Shown: positions 17,745 to 28,254 of the stretch, piece by piece
Numbering within the stretch: the stretch's first letter is position 1
How the letters are laid out: each line of letters begins with the position of its first letter
Origin: Halorhabdus amylolytica
GTDB lineage: Archaea; Halobacteriota; Halobacteria; Halobacteriales; Haloarculaceae
Assembly: GCF_004944975.1 (NCBI RefSeq)
Contig: NZ_SPQG01000006.1
Location: 1-64,000 of the forward strand
Direction: 5' to 3'
DNA length: 64,000 nucleotides
Made by a program: the position numbers and the translations under genes
The notes under the pieces: generated by a model
Told to the model about the DNA's origin: nothing
Database searches by the model: none
The model's input: only the letters and a program-made list of their open reading frames with translations

Positions 17745-19739
17745 ATGGATCTCACGGCGATCCCGGGCGTCGGTGAGAAGACCGCAGCCTCGCTTGCCGA
17801 ACTCGAGGACCCCGAGGGCGCCATAGAGTCCGGCGACGTCGCCAGGGTCGCGCGGGCACCCGACGTCAGCCAGGGCAGGGCGGCACGGATCGTCCGGGCG
17901 GCGATCCGAGAGCGACACGACGACGAGGGGCGGTTCCTCGCGACGCCCCGCGCCCGGGAGGTCTACCGGGAGGTGCTGAACTTGCTCGAAGAGCGAACCG
18001 TCACCGACTACGCCGCCGCCCGCTTAGAGACGCTGTATCCGAGCACCAGTGAGTCCCGGATCGGGGAGGTCCGGGAGTTGAGCGAACGCGCGATGGAGCG
18101 CGACCCCGACGACGGCGTCCTCGCGGCGCTGGCAGACGTCGAGCCGCTGGAGCGGCCGGGAGACGTGCGAGTCCGGGACCGATGTCTCGCGACGACCGAC
18201 GGCGAGACCTACGCTCGGGCCCGGGACGCCGTCCCCGAGTTGAGCGTCGAGGTCGTCGAGGACAGCCGTGATCTGGCGGAACTCGCCCGCGGGTACGCGA
18301 CCGTGGTGGCGCTCGATGACTCCTTCGCCGGGGTGGACGTCGAGGGTGACGTCCGCGTCGAGCCCGACGCCCTCGAGGATCCGGTCTCGGTCGTGCCCGA
18401 GCGCCCGCTCGCCTTCTTCGCGCACAACCGCGAGCGGTTGCTGGCTGCGATTTCGGTCCACCGGGCGGCAGACCTCGATCCCCCGTGCGACCTCGACGCA
18501 CTCAAAGCCGCACTGGATCGGCTCGACGAGGAGGGGACGCCGACCGGCGACGGGGAACTAAAGCGGCTCCAGACCGCCGTCGACGACCTCGATGCTGCCG
18601 TGAGCGAGGCCGAGTCGGTCGCCAACGACAAGCTCCGGGAGGCGATCGAACAGCGGGACGTCACCATCGAGGGCGCGGACCTGCTGTCCTTAGTCGAGCG
18701 CGGTGCTGGCGTCGACGAAGTGCTCTCCCGGGAACTGGCCGACGAGTACGAAGACGCCGTCGAGGCAGCCCGGGACCACGTGATCGAGGGGCTCGATCTC
18801 CGGGATGTGACCGACGTCGCGCGACGAGCCTTTCCTGAGGAACCGACGTTTCCCGTCGAGCGCGAGGAGAGTGTCGTCTCCCGACTTCGGGAAGAGCTCA
18901 CGGCCGCCCGGGACCGCCGGGCAGAGCGACTCAAAGCGGAGTTGGCCGAGGACCTGGCGTCGATGCGCGGCCCTGCCGAGGAACTCGTCGAGGCGGCGCT
19001 AGAACTCGACGTCGAACTGGCGATCGCGCGTTTCGCCGCCGACTTCGAAGCGACGCTGCCGGACTTCGATGGGAGCGGCGTCACCATCGAGGGTGGGCGG
19101 TCGCCGCTTCTGGACGTGACCTTCGAGGAGGTCGAGCCGGTCGAGTACGACGTCGGGGGCGTCAGACTTCTCTCGGGAGTCAACAGCGGCGGGAAGACCT
19201 CGACGCTCGACCTGCTTGCGCTGGTCGTAATCCTCGCACACATGGGGCTGCCGGTACCCGCCGAACAGGTTCGACTCCAGCGTTTCGACGCGCTCCACTA
19301 CCATGCCAAGACCCAGGGGACACTCGACGCGGGGGCCTTCGAGAGTACGCTCCGGTCCTTTGGCAAGTTGGTCACCGACGCCGCGAGCGAGGGAGAGACG
19401 CTGGTGCTGGTCGACGAACTCGAGAGCATCACCGAACCGGGTGCGAGCGCGAAGATCATGGCCGGCATTCTGGAAGCGCTGGCCGAACGTAACCAGACGG
19501 CCGTGTTCGTCTCTCATCTGGCCCGGGAGATCAAAGAGACAGCCGATCGAGAGATTGGGGTCGACGGCATCCAGGCGCTAGGTCTCGAAAACGGCGAGTT
19601 GCAGGTCGATCGCACGCCCCGAACGGACACCCTGGCCCGCTCGACGCCCGAGTTGATCGTCGAGAAACTCGCCGACGACGATGACCGCGGGGACGGTGAG
19701 GGTGACTTCTACGGGCGACTGTTAGAGAAGTTCGAGTAG
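17745..19739 (+). CDS. MutS-like ATPase with N-terminal helix-hairpin-helix
   Basis: 664 residues. An HhH DNA-binding motif (LTAIPGVGEKTAASLAEL) opens the protein. The middle is helix-rich and charged, and the C-terminal third is a MutS-type ABC ATPase with Walker A LLSGVNSGGKTSTLD, Walker B LVLVDELESITEPG and H-loop AVFVSHLARE. No MutS mismatch-recognition domain I is seen, so it is like MutS-related proteins (MutS2/5-type) rather than canonical mismatch repair. A role in recombination control is inference. ATG 17745 is the first start. Confidence 0.88.
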   Translation: MDLTAIPGVGEKTAASLAELEDPEGAIESGDVARVARAPDVSQGRAARIVRAAIRERHDDEGRFLATPRAREVYREVLNLLEERTVTDYAAARLETLYPSTSESRIGEVRELSERAMERDPDDGVLAALADVEPLERPGDVRVRDRCLATTDGETYARARDAVPELSVEVVEDSRDLAELARGYATVVALDDSFAGVDVEGDVRVEPDALEDPVSVVPERPLAFFAHNRERLLAAISVHRAADLDPPCDLDALKAALDRLDEEGTPTGDGELKRLQTAVDDLDAAVSEAESVANDKLREAIEQRDVTIEGADLLSLVERGAGVDEVLSRELADEYEDAVEAARDHVIEGLDLRDVTDVARRAFPEEPTFPVEREESVVSRLREELTAARDRRAERLKAELAEDLASMRGPAEELVEAALELDVELAIARFAADFEATLPDFDGSGVTIEGGRSPLLDVTFEEVEPVEYDVGGVRLLSGVNSGGKTSTLDLLALVVILAHMGLPVPAEQVRLQRFDALHYHAKTQGTLDAGAFESTLRSFGKLVTDAASEGETLVLVDELESITEPGASAKIMAGILEALAERNQTAVFVSHLAREIKETADREIGVDGIQALGLENGELQVDRTPRTDTLARSTPELIVEKLADDDDRGDGEGDFYGRLLEKFE

Positions 19740-19755
19740 GGGGTCCCGGGGAATC

Positions 19756-20160
19756 TCAAACGCCGAGCGCGATCGCAGTCCCGACAGCACCGAACAGCCA
19801 ACCGCTCCCGAACCACGTCAGCGTGGCGAAGGCACGTCTGGCACCCGCCTCGGTCCACCTCGAAGTGGTGTCGGCGTACTCGTGCATTCGCTCGATCGTC
19901 TCGCCCAGGCCAACCGCGCCGGCCCAGGTCGTGAGGCCGAACCCGAACACGAGCGCGCCGAGGGCGAAGGCAGTGTCTGTCGCGCCCTTGGGCGTGTCGA
20001 TCGATACCAGCGCCAGGGAGACGACGACGCCGACGGCGATCCCGGCAAGGACGATCCGGGCGGCGGCACGAACGGACCGGCCGGGATCGCGGGCCGGATC
20101 CCGCCCGGTCGAGGAGCGGGCGGCCGAATCCCCGGCGGGACGATCAGTCAACGGTCTCAC
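19756..20160 (-). CDS. Small membrane protein following the peptide transporter
   Basis: 134 residues. An Arg/Asp-rich N terminus is followed by about three membrane segments (VLAGIAVGVVVSLALVSI, FALGALVFGFGLTTW and the C-terminal GSGWLFGAVGTAIALGV). Its start overlaps the end of dppC by 17 bases, so it is the last gene of the operon dppDF-A-B-C. No enzymatic motif is visible. It could assist the transporter or be a passenger. Confidence 0.7.
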   Translation of the reverse strand: MRPLTDRPAGDSAARSSTGRDPARDPGRSVRAAARIVLAGIAVGVVVSLALVSIDTPKGATDTAFALGALVFGFGLTTWAGAVGLGETIERMHEYADTTSRWTEAGARRAFATLTWFGSGWLFGAVGTAIALGV

Positions 20161-21067
20161 GCATGCGAGGGTCGAGGGCGTCGCGCATGCCGTCGCCCAG
20201 GAGGTTAAACCCGAGTACCGTCAGTGCGAGCACGAATCCCGGGAAGAACGACCACCACCAGATGCCCGAGAACAGGCCGAACTCGACGCCATTGGAAAGC
20301 ATCATCCCCCAGGTCGGTTCGCCGGGACTGGCACCGAACCCGAGAAAGGAGAGTGCGGCGATGTCGATGATCGCCAACCCGAAGTTCAGCGTCGACTGGA
20401 CGGTGATCGGCGCCAGGCAGTTCGGGAGGACGTGCCGGACGAGCAGTCGCGGGTCGGTCGCCCCCAGCGCGCGAGTGGCCTCGATGTACTCGTCCTCCAG
20501 GACCTTCAGCGCGGCCCCGCGGACGACGCGGGCGAAGCGGGGCGTGTAGACGAGCGTCAATGCGGCGACCGCCCGCCAGAGACCGAGTTCCTCCGGGAAG
20601 ATCGTCACCAGCGCAAGCGCAAGCAGGAGCGACGGGAACGACAAGAGCACGTCCATCGTCCGCATGATGACGTTGTCCGCCAGGTCGCCGTAGTAGGCCG
20701 CGAGGATGCCAAAGGAGATCCCGAGCACCGTCGAGGCCAAGACGGTGACGGTCCCGTAGAGCATCGCGTACCAGGCGCCGTAGATGACCCGCGGGAAGAT
20801 GTTTCGGGCCTGGCCGTCGGTCCCGAACCAGTACTCGGCGTTGGGCGGGGTTTCGGCCGGGTTGACCCCGTACTGGGTCGCCATCAGCCCCTCCAGGTCG
20901 TAGGTCAACCGCGCGTAGATCGCCAGTATCGCCACGAACCCGATGATCGAGAGCCCGACGACGGCCAGGCGGTTGGCTAGCAACTGCGAGAGGAACGGGC
21001 TGGCACGCAGTCGTTCGAGGAGCGAGCGTTCGACGTCGGTCGATCCGGTGGCTGTTTCGGTGCTCAT
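20144..21067 (-). CDS. dppC: Peptide/nickel-type ABC transporter permease DppC
   Basis: 307 residues. Landmarks are the N-terminal PFLSQLLANRLAVVGLSIIG helix, the EAA-loop EATRALGATDPRLLVRHVLPNCLAPI and the OppBC C-terminal LGFGASPGEPTWGMMLSNG. Its start ATG 21067 overlaps the dppB stop by four bases (ATGA), a sign of coupled translation. It forms the membrane pore with DppB. Confidence 0.93.
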   Translation of the reverse strand: MSTETATGSTDVERSLLERLRASPFLSQLLANRLAVVGLSIIGFVAILAIYARLTYDLEGLMATQYGVNPAETPPNAEYWFGTDGQARNIFPRVIYGAWYAMLYGTVTVLASTVLGISFGILAAYYGDLADNVIMRTMDVLLSFPSLLLALALVTIFPEELGLWRAVAALTLVYTPRFARVVRGAALKVLEDEYIEATRALGATDPRLLVRHVLPNCLAPITVQSTLNFGLAIIDIAALSFLGFGASPGEPTWGMMLSNGVEFGLFSGIWWWSFFPGFVLALTVLGFNLLGDGMRDALDPRMRETVD

Positions 21068-22077
21068 TGTTCGATCCGTGGGTCGAGAACCGAGTAGGTG
21101 AGGTCGACGACCAGGTTCACCAGCGTGTACAGGACCGCGAACACGAGGACGGTCGCCTGCACGACCGGGTAGTCGCTGCGGTTGATCGCATCGACCAGCA
21201 GCGTGCCGATGCCGTTGATCTCGAAGACCGTCTCGGTCAGGACGGCCCCGCCCAGTAGCGTCCCGAACTGGATCCCGACGATCGTGATAACGGGGATAAA
21301 GGCGTTACGGAGGCCGTGTTTCATGACGGTGATCTTCGCGCCCTGGCCCTTCGCGCGGGCGGTTCGCATGTAGTCCTGGCGCAACACCTCGATCATCGAG
21401 GAGCGCATCATCCGGGAAATCAGCGCCATCTGGTAGATACCCAGGACCACGACGGGCAACAGCAGGTGGGTCGCCGCGGAGACGAACGCGTCAAACTCCC
21501 ACGTCAGTAACGTGTCCACCAGGATGAGACCGGTGATGGGTTCGAGGAAGTACTCGGAGCCGATCCGGCCGCTCGTGGGCAATAATCCGAGGAACTGTGC
21601 GAACAGCAGGATGAGCAGGGGGCCACTCCAGTAAATCGGGATCGAGATGCCACTGAGCGCACCGATCCGTGTCAGGTGATCGGTCACCGTGTCCTGTTTG
21701 ACCGCCGAGAGGATGCCGAGCGGCAGACCGAAGACCAGCCCGGCGATCTGGCCCAGAACGGCGAGTTCGATCGTAATGGGGAGTCGCTGGGCCAGAATCG
21801 AGCTGACGGGCGTCCCGCGCTGGATCTGGTAGGACTGCCCGAAGTCGAAGGTCACGACGTCGCCCAGAAAGCGGACGTACTGTTGCCAGAGCGGATCGGC
21901 CAGCCCCAGGTCCGAACGGACCTGCTCGATGAAGGCCTGGCTGGCCCGCTGGCCGGCGATCGCGACCGCGGGATCGCCCGGCGAGAGGTGCAGGATGGCG
22001 AACACGAGCGTCGAAACGCCGAACAGCACCGGCACCAGCAGGAGGAGTCGTTTCGCGACGAACCGCTTCGATACCAT
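21064..22077 (-). CDS. dppB: Peptide/nickel-type ABC transporter permease DppB
   Basis: 337 residues. The start MVSKRFVAKRLLLLVPVLFG and the segment AILHLSPGDPA are typical DppB features, and the EAA loop is DYMRTARAKGQGAKITVMKH. The gene sits between dppA and dppC on the minus strand. The gap after dppA (76 bases) may hold an mRNA processing or stability element, but I saw no strong hairpin. Confidence 0.93.
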   Translation of the reverse strand: MVSKRFVAKRLLLLVPVLFGVSTLVFAILHLSPGDPAVAIAGQRASQAFIEQVRSDLGLADPLWQQYVRFLGDVVTFDFGQSYQIQRGTPVSSILAQRLPITIELAVLGQIAGLVFGLPLGILSAVKQDTVTDHLTRIGALSGISIPIYWSGPLLILLFAQFLGLLPTSGRIGSEYFLEPITGLILVDTLLTWEFDAFVSAATHLLLPVVVLGIYQMALISRMMRSSMIEVLRQDYMRTARAKGQGAKITVMKHGLRNAFIPVITIVGIQFGTLLGGAVLTETVFEINGIGTLLVDAINRSDYPVVQATVLVFAVLYTLVNLVVDLTYSVLDPRIEQ

Positions 22078-22153
22078 TGTTCGATGGGGATACGCCGATG
22101 GACAAAAAGGTCCCGTCGTGGATCGCTACGTGAAACAGTGTTGATGGGTTAGC

Positions 22154-23881
22154 TCACTCGACGGAGACGTTTGTGAGGTACGGGCCGCCGATCGCGGCGA
22201 CGGTATACCCCGAGACGGTCGAGGCGACGCCCCGGACTTCCTGGGCGTAGTCGATGTAGACCCAGGGGGCTTCCTCGTGGGCGATGGCCGCGGCCTGACT
22301 GTACAGGTCGGCGCGCTCGCCCTGGTCGGCGGTGGTCTGGGCGTCCTCGACGAGGCCCATGTACTCGCTGTTGGCCCACGCCGCGTAGTTCGACGTGTTG
22401 AAGCCCTCGGTGTCCCAGGAGACCCAGTCCTGGCCGTCGGGGACCTCACACTGGGGGTGCAACAGGACGTAACAGAAGTTGTCGGGGTCGGCGTTGTCGG
22501 TGTACCAGCCCGACAGGGTCGCCTCGTGGTTGCCCTCGCTAGTGTAGGTGAGGTAATCCGAGAACGGTCGGTCGTCGATGGTCACCTCGATGCCGATCTC
22601 GGCGAGGTTCGTCCGGATGGTCTCGGCGGTCCGGATCGGGGCCGGGTTGTACCCCCGGGGGTTCTGGAAGGTCGTCAGCGAGAACGAGAAGCCGTCGCCG
22701 TAACCCGCCTCCTCCAGCAGTGACTGGGCCTGTTCGCGGTCGGTCTCGTAGGGGCTGAGGTCGTCGTTGTGGCCGAACAGGGCCGGCGGGATGGGCTGGT
22801 CGGCCTGCGTGGCGATGCCTTCGTAGATGTTCTCGACGATGGCCTGGGTGTCGATGGCGTAGCTGATCGCCTGCCGGACGCGGCGGTCCCGAAACGCCTC
22901 GATCCGGGACATGTTGAAGGCCATGTACCCGATATTGATCCCCTCGATCGTGCGGACCTCGGCGGAGTCCGAGCCCTCGACGATGTCGATGCTGCTGGGG
23001 TCGAGCCCGTCGATTATCTCCATCTCGCCTTCGACCAAGGCCTGGGCGCGGGTGTTGTTCTGGCCGCGAGTCAGGAACAGCACCTCGCTGGGGTCGGGAC
23101 TCTCTCCCCAGTAGTCGTCGAACGCCGTCAGCTGGATGCGGCCGTTCGCGTCGTCGAGGTTGGCCAGCTCGAAGGGGCCCGTCCCGACCATCTCCTGGTC
23201 GAGGTCGACGTCACCCTCGATGGCCTCCTGTGAGATGACCACCGAGGGGAACATCGCCAGGTTCCGGAGGAACGGGGCATACGACTGGGTGAGCGTGATT
23301 TCGAGTTCGTAGTCGCCGGCGGCCTCGACGCTGTCGATCCAGTTGCCCAGCGTGAAGGGGCCGTACGCGGAGGCGTCCTCGAAGTAGTACTCGTAGTCCT
23401 CGTCGACGAAGCGCCGATAGGTCGCGACGAAGTCGGCCGCGGTGAACTCGGTCCCGTCGTGGAAGGTCACGCCCTCGCGCAGGGTCAACGTAACCGAGTC
23501 CCCCTCCATCGACCAGTCTGTCGCCAGGGCTTCGGTGAGTGCAGCCTCGCCGGGCTGGAAGGCGATCAATCCTTCGTAGGCCTGGTTGGTTACCTTCGCC
23601 ACCTCGCCGCTGGTGGTGTTCTGGGGATCCAGCGTCTCCGAGTGTGCCCCCCGTCCGTATCTGAGTGTCGCCCCGGTGGGTTCCGTCTCGGTGTCGCCGC
23701 CGGTCTCGGTCCCCTCATCGGACCCGGTACCGTCACCCGCATCGGCAGTCTCGTCCTCGGTCGTGTCGGCGTCGCCGCTGAGGCAGCCGGCAGTCGTGCC
23801 GACGCCCGTCACTGCGACCGTCGCAGTGCCGGCAGCCCGCATGAATTCCCGTCGGGACTGTTGATCGTCTTCGTGTACCAT
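22154..23881 (-). CDS. dppA: Extracellular peptide-binding lipoprotein (DppA/OppA family)
   Basis: 575 residues. The N terminus has a Tat signal with lipobox: twin arginines in QSRREFMRAAG, then a hydrophobic run and TTAGC, where the cysteine is the lipidation site. After an Asp/Glu/Thr linker the SBP_bac_5 domain begins (LRYGRGAHSETLDPQN). It captures peptides or related solutes for DppBC. A CTTAAG TATA box centred 27 bases upstream supports ATG 23881 and suggests its own promoter inside the operon. Confidence 0.92.
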   Translation of the reverse strand: MVHEDDQQSRREFMRAAGTATVAVTGVGTTAGCLSGDADTTEDETADAGDGTGSDEGTETGGDTETEPTGATLRYGRGAHSETLDPQNTTSGEVAKVTNQAYEGLIAFQPGEAALTEALATDWSMEGDSVTLTLREGVTFHDGTEFTAADFVATYRRFVDEDYEYYFEDASAYGPFTLGNWIDSVEAAGDYELEITLTQSYAPFLRNLAMFPSVVISQEAIEGDVDLDQEMVGTGPFELANLDDANGRIQLTAFDDYWGESPDPSEVLFLTRGQNNTRAQALVEGEMEIIDGLDPSSIDIVEGSDSAEVRTIEGINIGYMAFNMSRIEAFRDRRVRQAISYAIDTQAIVENIYEGIATQADQPIPPALFGHNDDLSPYETDREQAQSLLEEAGYGDGFSFSLTTFQNPRGYNPAPIRTAETIRTNLAEIGIEVTIDDRPFSDYLTYTSEGNHEATLSGWYTDNADPDNFCYVLLHPQCEVPDGQDWVSWDTEGFNTSNYAAWANSEYMGLVEDAQTTADQGERADLYSQAAAIAHEEAPWVYIDYAQEVRGVASTVSGYTVAAIGGPYLTNVSVE

Positions 23882-23905
23882 ACAACACCACTATCAACCA
23901 AACCC

Positions 23906-23911
23906 CTTAAG
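23906..23911 (-). promoter_or_regulatory. TATA box of dppA
   Basis: CTTAAG is centred about 27 bases upstream of ATG 23881 and implies a leaderless transcript separate from the upstream dppDF gene. Confidence 0.5.
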
Positions 23912-24000
23912 CATGACGCAGACACTGCATCTATTCCACAAATATCGTAGTTTCCTGGATGTTCGATCACAACAAAAACTGATATTTGACAGACAGTCAG

Positions 24001-26745
24001 TTATTCTCCCGAAGAAGTGTGTAGATGGCAAGCCACAGGGTGGTCATTCTCCACGGACAGAGTCGGCTCGTCGTATTCACAAACGCTCTCGAAGGACTCA
24101 GTCAGGATCCGGGCGGCGGCGTCCCAGTCGCCGTCGACGAGACGGTCGAACGAACGTTCGACTGTCTCGCGGACGTCAGTCGGGAGCGGACCGCCGAAGA
24201 ACTGGTCGAACAGGACCGCAGAGAGATCATCACCGCCATCCGGGACGGCCTCGGATCCGGATCCCGCACCGCCGGCCCCGACGACTGCGGCCTCCTCCCG
24301 GATCGCTTCGAGGTCGATGTCCCGGTCCTCCACGCGCTGGCGGTAGAACATGAGTTCGCGATACCGCTCCTGATCGATGTCCAGATCGTCCGGTGGAATG
24401 ATCGCGGGGCACCGCGTACGGAACCGACAGCCCGACGGCGGATCGATCGGCGACGGGACGTCGCCTTTGAGAATCGTTCGGGCCTCCGTGTCCGCCAGCG
24501 GATCCGGCTCGGGTATCGCCGACAACAGGGCACGCGTGTAGGGGTGTTTCGGATTCTCGAACAGGGCCTCGGTCTCGGCGACTTCGGCGATCTGGCCGAG
24601 ATACATGACGGCGACGCGATCGGAGATGTGACGGACGACCGAGAGGTCGTGGGCGATGAAGAGGTACGTCAGGCCGAACTCTTCCTGGAGGTCTTCCATG
24701 AGGTTGATGATCTGGGCCTGCACGGAGACGTCGAGCGCCGAGACGGGTTCGTCGGCGACGATAAAGTCGGGATCGACCGCCAGCGCTCGGGCGATACCGA
24801 CCCGCTGGCGCTGCCCGCCGGACATCTCGTGGGGATAGCGGTCGTACTGAGCGCGTTCGAGACCGACAGCCTCCATGAGTTCCATGACACGCTCACGGCG
24901 CCGTCCCTCGGCGAGATCGTGGATCTTTAACGGTTCCATGATCGTCTGTCCGACAGTCATTCGGGGATCGAGACTCGACATCGGATCCTGGAAGACCATC
25001 TGCATGTCCTTGCGGCGCTCGCGTAGCTCGGCCTTCGAGAGATCGCCCAGGTCGTCACCGGCGAAGACGACCCGCCCGTCGGTCGGCGGATCGAGGTACA
25101 ACAGCGCCCGGCCGGCCGTGGACTTCCCACAGCCGGACTCCCCGACCAACCCGAGGGTCTCACCCTCCCGGATGGTGAGGTCGATCCCGTCGACAGCTCT
25201 GACGCTGGGCCGACCGCCGCCCCACACCCGATCGAGGTAGCCGGAATCCTGCTGGTAGTACTTTTGCATACCCTCGGTCTCGAGAAGAACGTCCCCGATC
25301 TCGTGGTGAGCCGCTGAAGCGACCCCCGAGACACCGTATTCGCTGCGATCGAAGTCGTCGAGAATACACTTCGAACGATGATCGACGTCCGCGGACCCGT
25401 GCTGGGCGAACGGGATCTCCCCGGATAGACATTCCTCTTTGGCCCACGGACACCGCGGCGCGAAGTGACAGCCCTCGGGCATGTCGATGAGGTCCGGGAC
25501 GTTACCCTCGATTGGTGTCAGCCGATCGGTGTCCTCAGTGGGAATGGACTCCAGAAGCGTGTAGGTGTAGGGATGGCTCGGGTCGGCGAAGATCTCCTCG
25601 ACCGGCCCTTCCTCGACGATCTCACCGGCGTACATGACGGCGACGCGGTCACAGACTTCCGCGATGACCCCCAGGTCGTGAGTGATCATCAACACGGACA
25701 TCCCGAGGTCGTCTTGGAGGTCGTCGATGAGATCGAGAATCTGGGCCTGGATGGTCACGTCGAGGGCGGTCGTCGGTTCGTCGGCGATCAGCAGGTCCGG
25801 CTGGCAGGCGAGCGCGATCGCGATCAGGACGCGCTGGCGCATTCCACCGGAGAACTCGTGGGGATACTCCTTGGCCCGCGCTGCGGCTTCCGGGATACCG
25901 ACCTCGTCGAGCCGTTCGATCACCTCGGCGGCCACCTCCTCGTCGTATTCGCGACCGCCGATCGTCGGGAGGATTTCCCGGATCCCGTTGAGCCAGGTGT
26001 CCGCCGTACGCTCGCCGTACTGGTGAAGGCGCAGCGATTCGGCGACCTGCTCGCCGACAGTCACTGCGGGGTTCAACGACGTCATCGGATCCTGGAAGAT
26101 CATCCCCATCTCGCCGCCGCGGACCTCCCGCATCGCGGACTCCGGGGCCGCCGTCAGGTCGACGATACCTGTCTCGATCGTGACGTCGGCGGGATCGACT
26201 CCCGTTCGGATGCGCTCGCGAGCCGCGTCGTCGACGTAGACGAACCCGTCGGCCGCGGCGTCCAGCGCCGCTTCGAGATCGGCGGCGACGAGACCAGTAT
26301 CCTTTCCCGCCGAGAGATCGTTCGTCGCCGTCCGGACCGCCGCTTCCAGATCCGCAGGATCGCTCCCGAGGACGGACGTCGCGTCGCGCAGACGGTCCGC
26401 GATAGCGGGCGTCCGGCCGTCGGACCGGAGATCGGCGACACAGTCACGGAGCTCCCCGATCGTTTCGAGAGGGTACGGGACGACCGCGTCCGCGAACGTC
26501 GAGGCGAGCTCCGTGGCCAGTTCGGTGTCCCGGAAGGTGATCCGGCCCGAAGCGATCTCGCCGGGATCGTCGACGAGGTCCATCGTCGAAAGGGCGGTGA
26601 CGCTCTTCCCGGAGCCCGACTCCCCGACCAGGCCGACTGTCTCACCCTCATCGATCGTCAGGTCGATGCCGTCGACGGCCTTGACGGTACCACGTTCCGT
26701 CTCGAACTGCGTCCGCAGGTTCGAGATCGATAGGAGATCGGTCAC
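24001..26745 (-). CDS. dppDF: Fused double-ATPase DppD-DppF of the peptide ABC transporter, with insert
   Basis: 914 residues, two ABC ATPases in one chain. ATPase 1 has Walker [13 protein letters not shown] near residue 38-49, Q-loop [11 protein letters not shown] near 216, signature FSGGMRQRV and Walker [13 protein letters not shown]. An oligopeptide-type C-terminal Cys motif ([14 protein letters not shown]) follows. ATPase 2 has Walker [13 protein letters not shown] near 532. About 120 residues are inserted between Walker A and the Q-loop of ATPase 1, unlike usual DppD. The start is GTG 26745, supported by a TATA box 27 bases upstream; a longer frame to 27471 overlaps other genes and is rejected. 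Confidence 0.88.
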   Translation of the reverse strand: MTDLLSISNLRTQFETERGTVKAVDGIDLTIDEGETVGLVGESGSGKSVTALSTMDLVDDPGEIASGRITFRDTELATELASTFADAVVPYPLETIGELRDCVADLRSDGRTPAIADRLRDATSVLGSDPADLEAAVRTATNDLSAGKDTGLVAADLEAALDAAADGFVYVDDAARERIRTGVDPADVTIETGIVDLTAAPESAMREVRGGEMGMIFQDPMTSLNPAVTVGEQVAESLRLHQYGERTADTWLNGIREILPTIGGREYDEEVAAEVIERLDEVGIPEAAARAKEYPHEFSGGMRQRVLIAIALACQPDLLIADEPTTALDVTIQAQILDLIDDLQDDLGMSVLMITHDLGVIAEVCDRVAVMYAGEIVEEGPVEEIFADPSHPYTYTLLESIPTEDTDRLTPIEGNVPDLIDMPEGCHFAPRCPWAKEECLSGEIPFAQHGSADVDHRSKCILDDFDRSEYGVSGVASAAHHEIGDVLLETEGMQKYYQQDSGYLDRVWGGGRPSVRAVDGIDLTIREGETLGLVGESGCGKSTAGRALLYLDPPTDGRVVFAGDDLGDLSKAELRERRKDMQMVFQDPMSSLDPRMTVGQTIMEPLKIHDLAEGRRRERVMELMEAVGLERAQYDRYPHEMSGGQRQRVGIARALAVDPDFIVADEPVSALDVSVQAQIINLMEDLQEEFGLTYLFIAHDLSVVRHISDRVAVMYLGQIAEVAETEALFENPKHPYTRALLSAIPEPDPLADTEARTILKGDVPSPIDPPSGCRFRTRCPAIIPPDDLDIDQERYRELMFYRQRVEDRDIDLEAIREEAAVVGAGGAGSGSEAVPDGGDDLSAVLFDQFFGGPLPTDVRETVERSFDRLVDGDWDAAARILTESFESVCEYDEPTLSVENDHPVACHLHTSSGE

Positions 26746-26768
26746 TGGGATGAGTTGGCGCACCGGCG

Positions 26769-26776
26769 GAAAAATA
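26769..26776 (-). promoter_or_regulatory. TATA box of dppDF
   Basis: The A/T tract reads GTATTTTT on the minus strand, about 27 bases before the GTG start at 26745. It decides in favour of that start. Confidence 0.5.
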
Positions 26777-26800
26777 CCTTGCGGGAGCGGACGAGCAACG

Positions 26801-26806
26801 TTTTTC
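26801..26806 (+). promoter_or_regulatory. TATA-like box before the 26830 gene
   Basis: A run of T (tttttc) is centred 27 bases before ATG 26830, divergent from the dppDF promoter. Evidence is position and composition only. Confidence 0.4.
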
Positions 26807-26829
26807 CCCGTGACCGTCCGTGTAGGCAC

Positions 26830-27378
26830 ATGCCCAACGGTTCGACGGACGACGACCCGCCCGGCGGCGCGGACGAGGAGTCGCTCGATACGGCGACCGG
26901 CGATCCGACCGTGGACGGCGTTCCGCGGAACGTACAGGCTGGGGACGGCTGGCAGACGGTACTCGACGAACAGGCGGGGACTGCCGAGTCCTACCGAGAG
27001 GACGGCTGGGAAACGCTGGAACTCCACCCGGGGGACTCGGTGTTCGTCGACAGCGAGGACCGGACAGGACTTGACGTCCTGTTGTCCGGCCCGGAGTACG
27101 AGCGCCTGGAAGCAATGGCCGCCGATCACGGGTTCGACGAGGTCGAGGTTTTCCGTGCGGTCGAGGGACCGACAGTCTATCTCCTGATCGTCGAACGAGC
27201 CCGAGAGGAGGGTATCGCCGTGCTGGTGCCAGCGTATTACGATCGTACCCGGGCCAGCGACGCCCTCGAAACTGTCCGGACTGCCGGGAAGATCCGGCTG
27301 TTCTGTCGCCGACTGGACGACGACTACGTCGAATTCTGTCACGACGACCCCGCGCCGTTCCTGCCCGCCGAGGAGTGA
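26830..27378 (+). CDS. Uncharacterised haloarchaeal acidic protein (182 aa)
   Basis: 182 residues with an acidic N terminus. The C-terminal half alternates strands and helices: [18 protein letters not shown], then [20 protein letters not shown] and [20 protein letters not shown]. There is no signal peptide and no membrane segment. Homologous proteins occur widely in haloarchaea, to my recollection, without a known function. The start at ATG 26830 fits a TATA tract 27 bases upstream; in-frame residues before it overlap the dppDF promoter. It is divergent from dppDF. Confidence 0.75.
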   Translation: MPNGSTDDDPPGGADEESLDTATGDPTVDGVPRNVQAGDGWQTVLDEQAGTAESYREDGWETLELHPGDSVFVDSEDRTGLDVLLSGPEYERLEAMAADHGFDEVEVFRAVEGPTVYLLIVERAREEGIAVLVPAYYDRTRASDALETVRTAGKIRLFCRRLDDDYVEFCHDDPAPFLPAEE

Positions 27379-27467
27379 ACCGGCGGGCGACGTCACCCGA
27401 CGACCCGGTACCGTGACGGACAGTCCCGCTCCGTTCGCCCGACGTCCGCACCGGCACTGGCGTCCAC

Positions 27468-28175
27468 TCACCGCGGGACTGCCCGCGTCGCGGCCGCTTT
27501 GAACGTCGCGACGACGGGACGACCGGCCGCCAGTTTCAGGTATTCGACGCTGGCGAGCGTGACGACGACCTGCAGGGTCAGTTCATCGCTCACCGAGACC
27601 GAGACGTGGGCGATCGCTTCGCCGCGCTCGATGTCGGTCACGGTGCCACGGAAGCGGTTGCGCGCGCTGGTGTCCGCAGCGGGCGGGGCCGTGTCGGGGC
27701 GGTGGAGCGTGATCGCGTCGGCCCGGAACAGCACCTCGACCTCCGTCGCGTCCTCGAACAGCAGGGCGCGGACCGTTCCCGCACCGGTCTCGATCGTGGC
27801 GAGTTCGCCGTCGCGCTCGCGGACGGTCCCCGACAGCACGACCTCCTCGGTCCGGGCCGTTCCCTCGAGTGTGGCCTGCAGGCGGGCGAACCGTGCCAGC
27901 AAGTCCCGGGCGTCGTCCGTGAGTTCGCTGCCGCCGCCCTCGGCCCCGCCACGGCGACGCTCGACTAGCGGCCCGACGGCCGATTCGAGATCGGTCACCC
28001 GCTGGTGGGCCCGCGAGTACGACCGTCCGAGGGCGTCCGCGGCGGCGTTGAGCGACCGATGATCCTCGATCGCCCGCAACAGCGCGGCGTCCTCGCCGTC
28101 GAAGGTCACCCCGTCAATCCGCAGGTGGGCGGAAAAGCCCGCGTCCATGCCGCCGACTAGCCCCGGATCCGGCAT
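27468..28175 (-). CDS. ModE-like transcription regulator with TOBE-type ligand domain
   Basis: 235 residues. The N-terminal winged helix-turn-helix has a LysR/ModE form ([20 protein letters not shown], then [14 protein letters not shown]). The C-terminal half has TOBE repeats that bind oxyanions ([20 protein letters not shown]). It is divergent from a tungstate/molybdate transporter, so it probably represses or activates it with the oxyanion as signal. I chose ATG 28175; ATG 28148 (MDAGFS) is also possible. Confidence 0.85.
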   Translation of the reverse strand: MPDPGLVGGMDAGFSAHLRIDGVTFDGEDAALLRAIEDHRSLNAAADALGRSYSRAHQRVTDLESAVGPLVERRRGGAEGGGSELTDDARDLLARFARLQATLEGTARTEEVVLSGTVRERDGELATIETGAGTVRALLFEDATEVEVLFRADAITLHRPDTAPPAADTSARNRFRGTVTDIERGEAIAHVSVSVSDELTLQVVVTLASVEYLKLAAGRPVVATFKAAATRAVPR

Positions 28176-28219
28176 AGAGGTTTCCACCACGGGGTAACTG
28201 TTGCGTTCGGCACAATCGT

Positions 28220-28237
28220 TATGTCCGAGAAGACATA
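28220..28237. promoter_or_regulatory. Candidate ModE-type operator (inverted repeat)
   Basis: TATGTC-N6-GACATA is a perfect 6-bp inverted repeat in the 79-base gap between the divergent regulator and the transporter. It lies 18-35 bases before ATG 28255, so a bound protein would block the transporter promoter. A second TTATATC tract follows at 28244-28250. The site resembles oxyanion-regulator boxes, but the assignment is inference. Confidence 0.55.
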
Positions 28238-28254
28238 TCGTCGTTATATCTCGG

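Noticed and set aside
25465-26733. A 422-codon open frame antisense to dppDF
   Set aside because: Mirror frame of a clear ABC ATPase; the Arg/Asp-rich peptide is typical of antisense reading.
26746-27471. Extension of the dppDF frame up to 27471
   Set aside because: It would overlap the divergent gene at 26830. The protein before the GTG at 26745 is Arg/Ser-rich without family match, and a TATA box fits the GTG start.
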